This document shows positions 1-11,030 of a stretch of 64,000 nucleotides of DNA, piece after piece (the first letter of the stretch is position 1; each line of letters begins with the position of its first letter). The stretch is taken from contig CM032231.1 of NCBI GenBank assembly GCA_019009955.1, positions 89,572,501-89,636,500 of the forward strand, written 5' to 3'. Under the pieces are notes generated by a model that ran no database searches, had not been told where the DNA came from, and saw only the letters and a list, made by a program, of their open reading frames with translations. Made by a program: the position numbers and the translations under genes. This DNA comes from Riptortus pedestris (taxonomy: Eukaryota; Arthropoda; Insecta; Hemiptera; Alydidae).

Positions 1-409
1 CCCAAGTAATGTTTTAGAATAGAAATTTAGAATTTCACGAGAGCCGAACAGTTACCGGTACGGCCGAACTAGCTAGCCGGAAACTCACGACTACAACCAA
101 AGTTAGACGATCTCATTATGTCCGTTACGCTCAATAAAATGCAAATATCTCGGTTAATATTCAAGATAGAGAATAAATATGTATAACAGTATTTATAGTA
201 AATTAAATTTGCAATAAGATAGGTTCTATACAATTTTTCGATCCGACATATAGTACCGGAGATATTTCGAAAATCCCCTCTTTAAGCCCCCCCTCCCATT
301 GGTCCGATTTCAGCCATTAACGAACTTGACCTTTATTTTTACATAAAATGTTTGAATATCGAGCTTGTTAACGATCAAGCAAAAATTGCGACCGCTAGAG
401 CGTTAACAG

Positions 410-462
<53 letters not shown>

Positions 463-541
463 TATATAATTTTGAACGGACTTGAAGAAAATTTTTGAAA
501 ATCGCGTCTTGAGTGCGACCTCAATAGCTGATTTCCCTTAA
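1..541 (-). mobile_element. HINE-TA copy, short subtype S2, interrupted by piggyBac
   Basis: The copy reads 3' to 5' on the plus strand. It enters from the window edge with the S2 body (CACGAGAGCCGAAC, then CGGCCGAACTAGC), passes AATATCTCGGTTAATATTCA and the (TA)n core at about 415-460, and ends in CAATAGCTGATTTCCCTTAA at the terminal palindrome. The palindrome is cut at its central TTAA (538-541) by the piggyBac element that follows. A degraded continuation (GG, then TTGCTAAAA) is seen after the second TTAA at 2254-2270. The hairpin end is not visible before position 1. Family membership is clear from the other copies; placing the family among Helentrons is inference from end structure. Confidence 0.72.
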
Positions 542-2249
542 CCTTCCAGTAGTCGCGCTGAACCTGTGTGGTGCATGGAACAGTAATTCATCCTTTTCAA
601 ATTAGCAGCTTCCGCTAGGGGTGCCACCTTCTTACTATCTTCCTACTTCCTTCCTCTCAAGGTCTCAGTGGCATTTTCCATTTCTAGGTGTCATCATAGC
701 ACGTGCCATCATCAAAAATCACCTCAGAGGTGCATGCGACTATTAATGTAAGTTTACACAAATTCATATTTCGATGTATTTCACGTAACCATTCGTTCTA
801 GTTCATATTCAGTTTATTATGTTAAACTAATTTTGTGTTACTTTGAAAAATGGCACCGGGAGAAGACAACACCTGTGAGGTGCATGCGACCATTGAAGTG
901 ATTTTTTTGTTTTATATTTTCAACATATTTCATAAGTTACAAAAAAAAAGCATTATTATAAAAAACAATGATTAAATATTGTTGCAGGCTAGAATGGCTA
1001 ACGAAAGTAGAGTTTTCAACCTTAAAAATCATCTCGATATAGCTCGACTTCATGCAGAGCTATTCTCTAGCTTGTTTGCCTTTAGAAGGAACTATCGTCT
1101 CCTATGTCCCTTCAAAAAATATATTTTTTTTACATATATCCAGCATGCATTTCAACGATTCCATAGACAAGGAGTCTGGGGACAAAAATAAGCCAGAAAT
1201 CGTCACCTATTATAACAGCACCAAGGGCGGAGTAGACACCGTCGATAAGCTCTGCGCAGCTTATAATGTGGCTCGAAATACGAGGCGTTGGCCGATGGTG
1301 ATTTTCTTCTCCACACTAAACGTGGCCGCTATTAATGCACAAATAATAGATAATGGAAATGGGTTTCATATAAAGAATCGACGTGGATTTTTACGACAGC
1401 TTAGCGCTGAACTAAGACGGGAACAGCTTATTAGGCGAGCGTTAGAGGTGGGTCCAATTCCGAGAAGTCTTAAGAGATCGACTGATAGAAGTCAGAGGGC
1501 AGTCCATTCCATCTACTTGGTCATATTCTATAAGTGGTCCTCCAAGTAAAAAAAGAAAATATTGTCAGCCTTGCTTAGATAAGAAGGAAAGGAAAAACAC
1601 AAAATACCAGTGTGAATACTGTGAGTTGCACTTATGTTTGAGCCATGTAAAACCAATCTGCACAGATTGTAGGAATACTCTTGTATGAATTAATAGTATT
1701 GATGAAGACAGTGTATTTTAATTCTTTCATTTATTGATACGTTGTAATATTTGTTAAAAGTATTTTATTTGATTAGTTTATCATTTATCATAATATTCTA
1801 TAACAATATTTTTTATCTACACTTACTGTTTTTAAGTCAATCCAATGTGAAATTTAAATTTTAGGCCGCAACTTTTTATATTTTTATACTATAAATAATT
1901 AATTAGTAATGCACCTAATTTATTGCTATTTTGACCTTGTATGAGTACAATAAAATATATCATATAGTTTTATTTATAGTACTAAAAATAATAATGGAAA
2001 ATCAAACTAATGCTAGTACTTTATGCTATTACAAAGATTTTTTTTAAAAAATATTCTTATGGTATTTTATAAGTGTATTATAGTTACAAAATTGTTTTTA
2101 ATGCTTTATTAAATAAAATTTAATTAATTGAGCACATTTATTGTTACTCCTGGAGTCATTAATAATAGATATATCGAGTTTTATTGCTTTGCACCTCACA
2201 GGTGCTCTGCGACTACTAATGTCTTAAAATAAGCGCGACTACTGGAAGG
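542..2249 (+). mobile_element. piggyBac-type DNA transposon, internally deleted
   Basis: Perfect 18-bp terminal inverted repeats bound the element: CCTTCCAGTAGTCGCGCT at 542-559 and its complement at 2232-2249. TTAA flanks both sides (538-541 and 2250-2253), the target site of the piggyBac superfamily. Subterminal motifs repeat inside: GAGGTGCATGCGAC at 727-740 and 877-890, and GCACCTCACAGGTGC, a small hairpin, at 2191-2205. At 1708 bp it is shorter than a typical autonomous piggyBac (about 2.3-2.5 kb), and only the C-terminal part of a transposase remains, so it would depend on transposase from elsewhere. It sits in the TTAA of a HINE-TA palindrome, so it is younger than that copy. Confidence 0.93.
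979..1688 (+). pseudogene. piggyBac transposase, C-terminal remnant
   Basis: The fragment covers the end of the DDE transposase domain (DDE_Tnp_1_7 type) in three frames. Frame one contains ELFSSLFAF. The frame of 1052-1549 contains SIDKESGDKNKPEIVTYYNS, then KGGVDTVDKLC, TRRWPM and LNVAAINAQ, all typical of piggyBac transposases; the Asp in GGVD corresponds to the last catalytic Asp. A +1 shift near 1500-1540 is needed to reach the C-terminal Cys-rich domain at 1536-1688 (CQPC, CEYC, CLSH, CTDC), the zinc-binding domain that contacts the transposon ends. The N-terminal half and the first catalytic Asp residues are absent. Two frameshifts and the missing half make it non-functional. Confidence 0.88.
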
Positions 2250-2253
2250 TTAA

Positions 2254-3803
2254 GGACCTTTTTGCTAAAAGGACGGTAGAGGCCGTCATTACAGGCATCT
2301 GAGTTGTGTGAACTGACATTTAACTCAGGATTTGAAAACATTAATTTCTAGCTTTTACAAACTTGTACCTTAGTAGTTGCAGGTAACTTCAGTTTTTATA
2401 TTGTCCAACGGATGTCCAGTTGTTGTTTAAAGGAACACAAACTACCATAGACTACACGTAAACAATTAATAGTGGACTGACTGACTACATAAAAATAAAT
2501 TTCTCATCGAAATTGGATGCTTGGTATAGTCAATGATCAGCCAATAATAGCATCTACAGATCGAGTTGGAACGAGTAAAACACTCTCAGTTCAAATTTGA
2601 ATATGTGTCTGTTAATTCCATTGAATTTGAACAAAATATTCACTATCCGTTATATACAGATTTTATACATATACAAAATACATATTTTTTATTTTCCAAT
2701 AACCTCGGTAATTAATTTATTAAACAGGGAAGTAGTTAGATGACAAGAAGGAAGAAAAATACAACTGGTAAATTTCTCAGCATTTTTTTCATAGAAGTGC
2801 TTAAAAACTCAATCACACAGCACGTTTTGATCCAATACTTAAATAACTCTATTAGCTCTAGATCGTCTTCAAACTGAAGGAATTCAATTTTTAATATATC
2901 ACATTGAAACACAAATATCGAGGTTCATTCTGATCACATTAAACATAAGAGTTACATTGGTATCAGTAGTTTAAAAAAAAAAAAAAAAATTCTAATAAAA
3001 AATGACAAATGGTGTTATAAAATCAAGGAGTTGTCAATATAATATGTCCTAATATGATAAATCATATCCATTAGTTAAAACTACTACTAGCAATTATACA
3101 GTTTGGTCCGGATATCTCAAAGTGGTACTTTGGCAAAAAATACAATTCAATCAACATTTTTATGAAGAATTTTTAGTGACGAATTCGTATTGATACCGTG
3201 ATTTTAATGAAATTTCATATTTAGATAACTGGTCGATTTTTATAATATTATGACAAAAATTGTATACACAGCAGTCGAAGGTTATGCATGAAGAAGTTAG
3301 TTCAAATCACAAAATGTGTGATATTTTTTGGATTACAAAAATCTCCTGAGAAGGAGCTTTGCACTATTACTTTTTATTGCTTAATATATTTATTTATAAG
3401 GTAGTTTTTTTTTTTAATTTGAACAATATATTAATTTTTTTATGTAATTATTTGTTTAATAATGAAAGAATAATATGATAATTCCACAGTTACTGGTCAA
3501 CCTAGTGCAAAACTTAGTCTAAAGTTTTAAATTTCAGATTTATACTTCTTGAAGGGAAAATCTTCAATTTTTGTTCTTTGTATATTCCTATATATATAAA
3601 TATATAACATGAAATTCCACCTACCTCTCAAATAAGTTTAATAAGCATCAGGGTAGAGAGTGTGAAGTGGTAATAATCAAAGAGGAAACCATATATGCTT
3701 TACTTTGAGCTCCCACAACCCATATTACATGTATACACTGGCATAAACAAGATTTTATATTGGCTTTGGAAATTGCAATCACGTTCTTATTAACAAAAAT
3801 ACA

Positions 3804-3806
<3 letters not shown>
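2254..3806. other. AT-rich sequence without recognised genes
   Basis: Apart from about 17 bp of HINE-TA residue at the left edge, this stretch is AT-rich with short A and T runs (for example an A tract near 2971-2988). I see no open frame over 60 codons, no terminal repeats and no match to the repeat families of the window. Confidence 0.5.
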
Positions 3807-3850
<44 letters not shown>

Positions 3851-3852
<2 letters not shown>

Positions 3853-4451
3853 CTACCGTACGTTTGTATGTCACTGAACTCCTAAACGGCTAGACCGATT
3901 TGAATAGATTTCTTGTATGCGCTTGGTTTAGATTTACAAATAAGCCCAGAAGATGGAGCAGGAGTGGGGGTCGTAAGGGAGGCCTAAAATTAAAAATAAC
4001 AATATTTTTTTTCCTATTGGTTTTCGGCAAATATAGGATAAGAGTTGTTTATTTTGTTATTTAGAGTAACTTTTGTTATATTCACTTGTAAGTTATAACA
4101 AAGTACAGACGAGATATTCACTAAAACATTAAAGTGGGAGCCAAAAATTATATTTTGCACTAACGATTGAACCGATCTTAACAAAACTCAATACGTAAAT
4201 TTTCATTAATTCTTCCATGATTATAACCTATATTAAATTTTTTAGGTTCGAACGGAAGTGGGGGTTATAAGGGATGTCTGAATAAAAAATTCGCTATATT
4301 TTATTTTCTATTTGTTTTTAGGCAAACGTGCATAAAACAAATGTTGTTTTCTATGTTATTAAAAGTAGTTTTTGTTTTAACAAAATATTATTAAATTTAA
4401 TATACTTATCGCTTGAAATATCATGCAGGACAACGTCTGTAGGGTCCGCTA
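3851..4451 (-). mobile_element. RepB interspersed repeat, complete-looking copy
   Basis: Read on the minus strand the copy starts ACTAGCGGACCCTACAGACG. It runs through two related internal blocks, each carrying the signature of a TTATAACCCCCACTC-type motif and AACAAAAGT, and ends CTAGCCGTTTAGGAGTTCAG followed by the (TA)n tract at 3807-3850. Other copies lie at 4530-5876, 25763-27290, 29480-30298, 49205-49892 and 54197-54365. The tail resembles a widespread class of arthropod repeats often linked to non-LTR or Penelope-like retroelements. I cannot assign the class from sequence alone, and no coding region is visible. Confidence 0.65.

Positions 4452-4529
<78 letters not shown>
4452..4529. repeat. 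(TA)n microsatellite between two RepB copies
   Basis: About 75 bp of pure TA separate the 5' ends of two divergently oriented RepB copies. The tract abuts CTAGTA on the left and CTAGACTAGCTC on the right. Open frames crossing it encode only Tyr-Ile repeats. Confidence 0.95.
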
Positions 4530-5876
4530 AGACTAGCTCAGATACCCGGCTTCGCCCGGGAATTGATTTGAGGCCGAATGGTGATTGTATTTTTTTGGCA
4601 AGGTTTTCCTTTACACAATATTTTAACATTTACCCGTCCCAGTGTTTAGGGCCAATACCCTTCGTTTCTGTGGATTTGTTAATAAAAAAATTTGTAAATT
4701 CAGGCCTCCCTTATAACCCCCACTCTTGCCCGTTCCTAGAAATGTTAGTAGGGCTTATTATAAGGATGGCGTTAGTGCTAATACACATACCGAGTGTTTT
4801 ATTTAGTTCAGTTGAGTCTTTCGTGCCAAATAAAATTGTTGACTCCCGGTATAATTTTTAGCGTATAACGCCTTTATACTTCGGTATACGACGATATTGT
4901 ATATAACAAAAGTTTCTCTAAATAAGAAAATAAACAACTTTTGTTATGTACATATTTGCCGAAACCCCAATAGGAAACGAAATATCACTATTTTTAATTT
5001 CAGACCTCTCTTATAACCCCCACTCCTGCTTTTCTCTAGAAATGTTAGTATGGCTTATTATAAGGAAGACGTTAGTACTAATTCACATACCGAGTTTGGT
5101 GTAGTTCGGTTGAGTCTTTTGTGCCTAATAAATTGTTGACTCCCGCTATAGTTTTTAGCGTATAACTCATTTATACTCCCGTATACGGCAAAAGTGCATA
5201 TAACAAAAGTTTCTCTAAATAAAAAAATAAACAACTTTTGTTATGTACATATTTGCCGAAACCGCAATAGGAAACGAAATATCACTATTTTTAATTTCAG
5301 ACCTCTCTTATAACCCCCACTCCTGCCTTTCCCTAGAAATGTTAGTATGACTTATTATAAGGAAGACGTTAGTACTAATTCACATACCGAGTTTGGTGTA
5401 GTTCGGTTGAGTCTTTTGTGCCTAATAAATTGTTGACTCCCGCTATAGTTTTTAGCGTATAACTCATTTATACTCCCGTATACGGCAAAAGTGCATATAA
5501 TAAAAGTTACTTTAAATACCAAAATAAATAACTTTTGTTATGGGCATATTTGCTGAAAAAGCAATAGGAAACGAAATATCGCTATTTTTAATTTCAGGCC
5601 TCCCTTATAACCCCCACTCCTGCTTGTCTCAGTGGATATTAATATAGCCTAAAGTCTAAGTTGGGTTAGTTGTAATATACATACCAAGTTTCATAAAATT
5701 CGGTTCAGCCGTTTATGCGTGAAAAGGTAACAAACAAACAAACAAATAAACAAACTAACAAACAGACACCAAAGAAACAAAATGCAGTTATGGTGTCTAT
5801 GACTTGTGAAGCGAAAAGTTATCGTGAAATTTCGCGAAAAAAATCCATGTACAGACAGAGGTTACAACTATAAATA
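4530..5876 (+). mobile_element. RepB copy with four 297-300 bp internal tandem units
   Basis: The copy starts CTAGCTCAGATACCCGGCTT, continues with a GC-rich hairpin-like head (CCCGG..CCCGGG), and ends GACAGAGGTTACAACTATAA before the (TA)n at 5877-5941. The motif TTATAACCCCCACTC recurs at 4711, 5011, 5308 and 5605, so the unit is 297-300 bp. Units share AGAAATGTTAGTATGGCTTA and TATTTGCCGAAAC. The tail CGGTTCAGCCGTTTATGCGT plus ACAAACAAACAAA is typical of retroposed repeats. No reverse transcriptase or other protein is encoded. Only the last unit carries the retroposon-like tail, so the inner units look like an expanded internal array. Confidence 0.7.
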
Positions 5877-5883
5877 TATATAT

Positions 5884-5941
<58 letters not shown>

Positions 5942-5953
<12 letters not shown>

Positions 5954-6690
5954 TTTATAGGAACATGTTGTTTCTTATTATTGGGAATATCAATGGTTTA
6001 TGAGATCTAACTGATGTGTAAATGCCAGCCAATGATTGCATCCACAATCTTAAGTGAATATTGGAAATCATGTAGTAATTTTATTTATTTATGTAGGTGT
6101 GTCGCAATTTAAGCGATTCACACATTTTCTTGTTATAATATTGAAATAGTATTGGTAAAGCCACCTTATAAACGCCCCCCCCCAAAAAAAGGTTAAAAAA
6201 TCTATAGTGGTAGGTAAAAGTACGGTTATTTATTTATTCTCCATTATTTATTATCATGTTGTAAGATTCCGTTTAAATTACCCTGTACAATTTGGTAATA
6301 AACATGCTGGATTTCTTTAAAGGCCATATGGAAATTTAGTCCTGTCTTCGGAATAACAAAGGTGATGTCAGAGGGAAAACACATGCCTCCTGGGCTTATC
6401 TTTATGTCTCTTTCGAGTCCACGTTTCTTTCTTAGGAAAAACACAAATTAAATTTTGAAAATAAATGCATTTGGCTCGGCGTACACGTGGCGATATTACG
6501 GATCGACGTTAGTTAGTCTTTATTCCATGTGATAATTCTACCAACAAAGCCTGGAAACCGCATGCAAGCAAACATTTAATGTACAATTTAGGGATTTGAA
6601 CGTGGAACCTATTGTGGAGCAATCATGTCAATTTTTTCAATTTTATTTATTAATGGACACCACATCGAAGGTGATTTGCCCTTTCAAAAG
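5942..6690. other. No recognised gene
   Basis: The stretch is AT-rich with a C8/A7 homopolymer pair near 6175-6187. A short frame on the minus strand (6244-6444, 66 codons) has no recognisable domain and no supporting signals; I regard it as chance. Confidence 0.4.
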
Positions 6691-6694
6691 TAAT

Positions 6695-6975
6695 AACAGG
6701 TAACAATAACAAAAAACATACCTTAACAACAAATAATAACAAAAAATACCTTAGCAGCAAGTAACAATAATAAATACCTTAGCAACAAGTAATAATAATA
6801 AATACCTTAGCAACAAGTAATAATAATAAATTCCTTAGCAAAAAGTAATAATAATATGTACATTAACAACAAGGGACAGTAATAAATACCTAAACAACAA
6901 GTAATAATAACATATACCTTAGCAACAAGTAATAGTAGCACATAACTTAGCAATAATACTAATAATAACAAGTAC
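6695..6975 (+). repeat. 28-bp minisatellite, about 10 units
   Basis: The unit is close to CAACAAGTAATAATAATAAA plus TACCTTAG. Unit starts fall at 6699, 6727, 6755, 6783, 6811, 6839, 6867, 6895, 6923 and 6951, a constant 28-bp period with moderate divergence. A poly-A run follows at 6977-7006. It has no coding content. Confidence 0.88.
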
Positions 6976-7339
6976 CAAAAAAAAAAAAAAAAAAAGAAAA
7001 AAAAAATACAGTTGCTGGATGATTAATGCATGTTAAAGGTTATCATATATTTCAATTTTGTGTAAGTATGAGAATATATTGTTAATGTGTGGGCTGCCTT
7101 CCGTCAATCATGTATTAACTATAGGAGTAATCCCCCTTCCCTCTGCAATGCAATTTACGCGTGGTATTTAAGCTGAGAGTAACAATATAATGATTTATCT
7201 GGTGATTGAAAAACAAGTAGTAGGTGAATACTGAAGCCTGCGAACAATAATTGCAGTGAATAACCTTTATAACAAGATTATATAAAGGGTTATACAACAT
7301 GTTTCAATGCGACTCACAATAAAAGAGATATTTACATTT

Positions 7340-7562
7340 TACCCTTTCTCTAAATCTCTGCCCTTTGTAGTTTGTTGTTTGCTCCTAACGAATTTGACCT
7401 TTTCCCTTAAAATGAAACGACTCAATATCGAGTTTGGTAACGAATAAACTAAAACTGCTACTGTGTTATTTTGGTCATTTATATAAGGTTGGTGATTATT
7501 TAAGGAATGTTTTGGATATACCTGTCTTGACTATAACCTCACTAGCTAATTTCCCTTATGGG
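7340..7562 (-). mobile_element. Diverged, truncated HINE-TA fragment
   Basis: Recognisable pieces in minus orientation are CGAATTTGACC, ATGAAACGACTCAATATCGA, GTTTGGTAACGA and the terminal CTAGCTAATTTCCCTTATGG. The (TA)n core is absent and the 3' half is missing. Divergence is higher than in the other copies, suggesting an older insertion. Confidence 0.55.
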
Positions 7563-7868
7563 AGAACTTTTAAAAGATTAAAATATATTCTATAAATACA
7601 CTTTTTTTTGCGAATTTTTTAATACAAGATCAGATACTGAACAGTGTCTCCACCGAGGCAATGAAGAAACTATTAACACATATCCCAATAAATAAATTCC
7701 TCAATTATCTATTCGTTATTTGAATTATTTCTGAAAGAAGATAACACATGGGATCTAAAAATATATTGCGGTGTTTAGTTCTAAACCTGTAAAGTAATTA
7801 TAACTGTTTTCATGCTTCAAACTCGTATACTCCATTTACTATTTTAGTATTTACATGAAATACTCTTT
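7563..7868. other. AT-rich spacer
   Basis: I see no gene, repeat or structured element here. Confidence 0.4.
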
Positions 7869-8659
7869 TTAGAAGATTTCCCTTCAGGGAAATCAGCTAT
7901 TGAGGTCGTACTCATGACGCGATTTTCGAAAAATTTCTTCAAATGTCCATCGATCCTACCCAGGAGTTGACGAAAATGAGGTCCGTTCAAAATTATATAC
8001 ATATTTGTCTGTTAACGCTCTAGCGGTTGCAATTTTTGTTTGATCGTTACGAAACTCGATATTTAACCGTTTTATGTAAAAAGACAGATCAAGTTCGTTA
8101 ATGGCTGAAATCGGACAAGAGGCAGGGGGGGGGATTTTTGAAAATTCAAAATATCTCCGTTATTAAGCATCGGATCGAAAAATTGTATAGAACCAATCTT
8201 ATTGAAAATTAAATTTACTATAAATATTGTTATATACATTTATTCTCTATCTTGAATATTAACCGAAATATTTGCATTTTTATGAAGTCTGTGGTTGGGT
8301 ATAGTTCGGATTAGGTCGGCCGTTTCCATAACTGATCGGCTCAGGTGGAAGCTTCCTCTAACCTTACCTGTCGTTTCTAACCTTACCTTACCTAAGTTAC
8401 TTTGTGATATTTATGCAAATACCTTCTGTTCATCCGGCCCTCCCCTTCTTTAGTTCTTGGACTACTAAAATTTGAGTTATTATTATTCTTACAATTCAGA
8501 AGCCGTTTCAGTTGGGAATTTATTTTAATTAACTGAAAGATTTCTCATTACCGTTTGTATTTAATCACGGTGGTGTTGTGTTACCAGTATGAAGATTTCT
8601 CTATTGTAAAACTTCACATGGGAAATCTGCTTAGTTTACGCAGCCCCTGCGTGACGGAC
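7869..8659 (+). mobile_element. HINE-TA, full-length subtype S1 without a (TA)n tract
   Basis: The left end is TTAGAAGATTTCCC with the imperfect palindrome CCTTCAGGG. The right end carries GGGAAATCTGCTTAG, the hairpin ACGCAGCCCCTGCGT and GACGGAC, followed by TTTT. Where other copies have long (TA)n, this one has only TATATACATAT at 7995-8005. It carries the S1 body (GGTCGGCCGTTTCC, AACCTTACC repeats, TTCTTTAGTTCTTGGACTAC). It encodes no protein. The two ends share AGCAGATTTCCC in inverted orientation, but at the right end that motif lies about 30 bp inside the terminus. Confidence 0.8.
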
Positions 8660-8845
8660 TTTTGTTATATATAATCGGTGACAATTGGGCGTGACAACGA
8701 ATTTATCACTATTCTTAAATTATAGGAAAGAAAAGGACAGCTCAAATGATATCAAAATCATATTGGAAAAATGTCCATAATTTAGAATTCCGACCATTTC
8801 AGAACGTTAGACGCTGAGAAGAAACAGGAACAAGAAGCAGACCAT

Positions 8846-8945
8846 AGGGGAGAATAACGACAAGATGGGCTGACAAAATAATGAAGAAAGTCATTATAAT
8901 GATTGGAAGACATCACCCGAAACATGCAGATCTGATAGGTAATCG
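8846..8945 (+). pseudogene. Possible LINE reverse transcriptase C-terminal scrap
   Basis: One frame reads RGRITTRWADKIMKKV, which resembles the GRP-x-x-RW-x-DDI segment found near the C-terminus of several non-LTR retrotransposon polymerases. Only about 30 residues are visible, with no upstream reverse transcriptase motif, so the call rests on one short pattern. Confidence 0.3.
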
Positions 8946-8971
8946 GGGTTAAAGATCTTCAAGTATATACC

Positions 8972-8978
<7 letters not shown>

Positions 8979-9037
<59 letters not shown>
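8979..9037. repeat. (TA)n microsatellite
   Basis: A pure TA tract of about 59 bp. Unlike most TA tracts in the window it is not flanked by recognisable HINE-TA or RepB sequence. Confidence 0.95.
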
Positions 9038-9042
<5 letters not shown>

Positions 9043-9905
9043 ACTTTACTGCTATCTCCTAATAGCTTTGATAAAAATGAGAAAGCAAAAGTAGAAGGAA
9101 ATGGTGGAGTGTCAATAGTAAATATTGATTTATTTTTCTTAAAAACAAATTAATTTGCCAATATTTTCAGCCTAACACAATGTATCTAGAATGCTTATTT
9201 TTTGGAATATTTTAATCAGAAACTGAATGGCCTTACTTCGGCTGTGTCAATCTATAAATCGTTTATTCAACTAACTGTCATTTATTATTAATTTCTGAGT
9301 TCACCTCACCCTCCTATAAAACCCATTAAGTGTAATAAATAAAATATGGAATAATAAACTAATATAAAATAAATTATAAGTAACTAAGGGAGAGCCTCAA
9401 TTACTCCCAATGCTTTATAAACATAGTAAATTACATTTAATGATGAGGCATGGCGGAGAGGGGACTTGTGGCACAGCTGGGCTTTCTGAAATAGGTAGTT
9501 TCAAGCTTTCCGCCTTAGGAATGGTCTCACGTGTCGGCAGTGGTTCAGGTCCTCCAAGGACTGTAGCGTCTAGTAGTTAGTATACGCTGTAGTAATGACC
9601 CATGCTATTGATACATAGCTAGTATTCCAAAATTCACACTGTATGAGGTTTCCATTTTGAAAAAATATGATGAGTAAAGGGAATGCTACACATTAGTTCC
9701 GTAGAGAGAAACTGTACTAAACAATGGACTTATTTTTATTTATAAGGATCAATAAAAAATCCTTGTTCTCTACTTTTTTTAATATTATGCAGCATGTACT
9801 TTCGGAGCCAGCATTCCATCGTCGGTGCCTGCTGACAAACAAAACCTTGAGTCAATTTAACAATCATAGGATGGCCAAAAAGTAAAAAACCGTCACGAAA
9901 ATAAA
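9038..9905. other. No recognised gene
   Basis: AT-rich. The sequence near 9790-9835 (TTTCGGAGCCAGCATTCCAT, GTGCCTGCTGACAAACAAA) loosely resembles the segment at 59285-59330 in the hairpin region, so it may be a decayed repeat. No frame has a recognisable domain. Confidence 0.4.
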
Positions 9906-9919
9906 GAATAAAAACAATA

Positions 9920-10059
9920 TTATTATTATTTATTAACGTCCACTTTTTGCAACTTAGGCTAATCGGGACGGGGTATCTACAGGTTACCACCCTTTTCTAT
10001 CCAGGGTGGGATTTTATTTTAGGACGTTATTTAATGAATTTCGGCTAACCTGAGCCCCC
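9920..10059 (-). mobile_element. tRNA-derived SINE, internally deleted copy
   Basis: A perfect 14-bp target duplication, GAATAAAAACAATA, lies at 9906-9919 and 10060-10073. The element in minus orientation ends in a (TAA)n tail (plus strand TTATTATTATT at 9920) and contains GTCCACTTTTTGCAACTTAG and CTGTAGATAACC-type sequence. The tRNA-like middle with the B box is deleted. Fuller copies are at 33821-34051 and 34492-34719. Confidence 0.88.
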
Positions 10060-10419
10060 GAATAAAAACAATAGAAAATTTAATAAATAATCAACTAATA
10101 AAACTTAAAGAAGTTAAAAAAGATAAGCGTATGTCAAAAACATAAAACAATAGATAAAACTAAAAACCAAAAAACATCACAAATTACAGATAGGAAAACA
10201 TATCACTGTGGGTGGGAAACCCTGAAACGCATACCAGACGAACTGTAATGAAAAAGACATTTAAAAAATAAAAAATGAACCACCAAATACTAATAATAGA
10301 GAGGAGATGTAGGATTTACCTGATTATAGCTGTGCTGCCTGGACAACAACCGCCGGGCGACTGAATCTCTGTCCCCGTAAAGACTATGATAGGTTTCCTA
10401 TCTGCAATTAGTGTTGTTC

Positions 10420-11030
10420 TTTCGTTTTCAACCAATATGCATTGAATTGAATATAAAATTTTGTCAAGGCCCTGCAGAATTAGTCTATCGAGTCAGCAAG
10501 TACGTAGGACGCCCGCGACTTAAGTATAGAATGTAGAGCCAATATGCCTTGAATTCCCATTCTGTCGAGGCGTGCACAATGAGTCTATCGAGTCAGCAAG
10601 TACGGAGGACGCCCGCGCCTTAAGTATAGAATGTAGAGCCAATGTGCCTTGAATTCCCATTGTGTCGCGGTCCTGCACAATTACTCCCTCGAGTCAGCAA
10701 GTACGTAGGATGCCCGCGACTTAAGTATAGAATGTAGAGCCAATATGCCTTGAATTCGCATACTGCCGAGGACCTGTACAATTACTCTCGCAAGTCAGCA
10801 AGTACTTTGGACGCCCGGGACTTAAGTAGTGAATGTAGTGCCAATATGCGTTGAATTCCCATTCTGTCGAGGCGTGCACAATTACTTTCTAGAGTCAGCA
10901 AGTACGTAGGACAGCCTCGAATTAAGTTTAGAATGTAGAGCCAATATGCCTTGAATTCCCATTCTGTCGAGGCACTGCACAATTACTCTCGCGAGTCAGC
11001 AAGTACGTAGGACGCCCGCGACTTCCTAAA
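10420..11030. repeat. 100-bp minisatellite, about six units
   Basis: The marker GAGTCAGCAAGTAC recurs at 10490, 10590, 10691, 10792, 10892 and 10993, giving a 100-101 bp period. Units also share GACTTAAGTATAGAATGTAG and CCAATATGCCTTGAATTCCC. Differences between units are scattered substitutions. The short minus-strand frame at 10782-10982 is contained in it and is not a gene. Confidence 0.9.

Noticed and set aside
3851..5876. Hammerhead ribozyme as seen in Penelope-like elements
   Set aside because: I searched RepB by eye for the CTGATGA...GAAA core and did not find it in a suitable arrangement.
10420..11030. CRISPR-like regular spacing
   Set aside because: Units are contiguous 100-bp repeats with no unique spacers, in a eukaryotic context.
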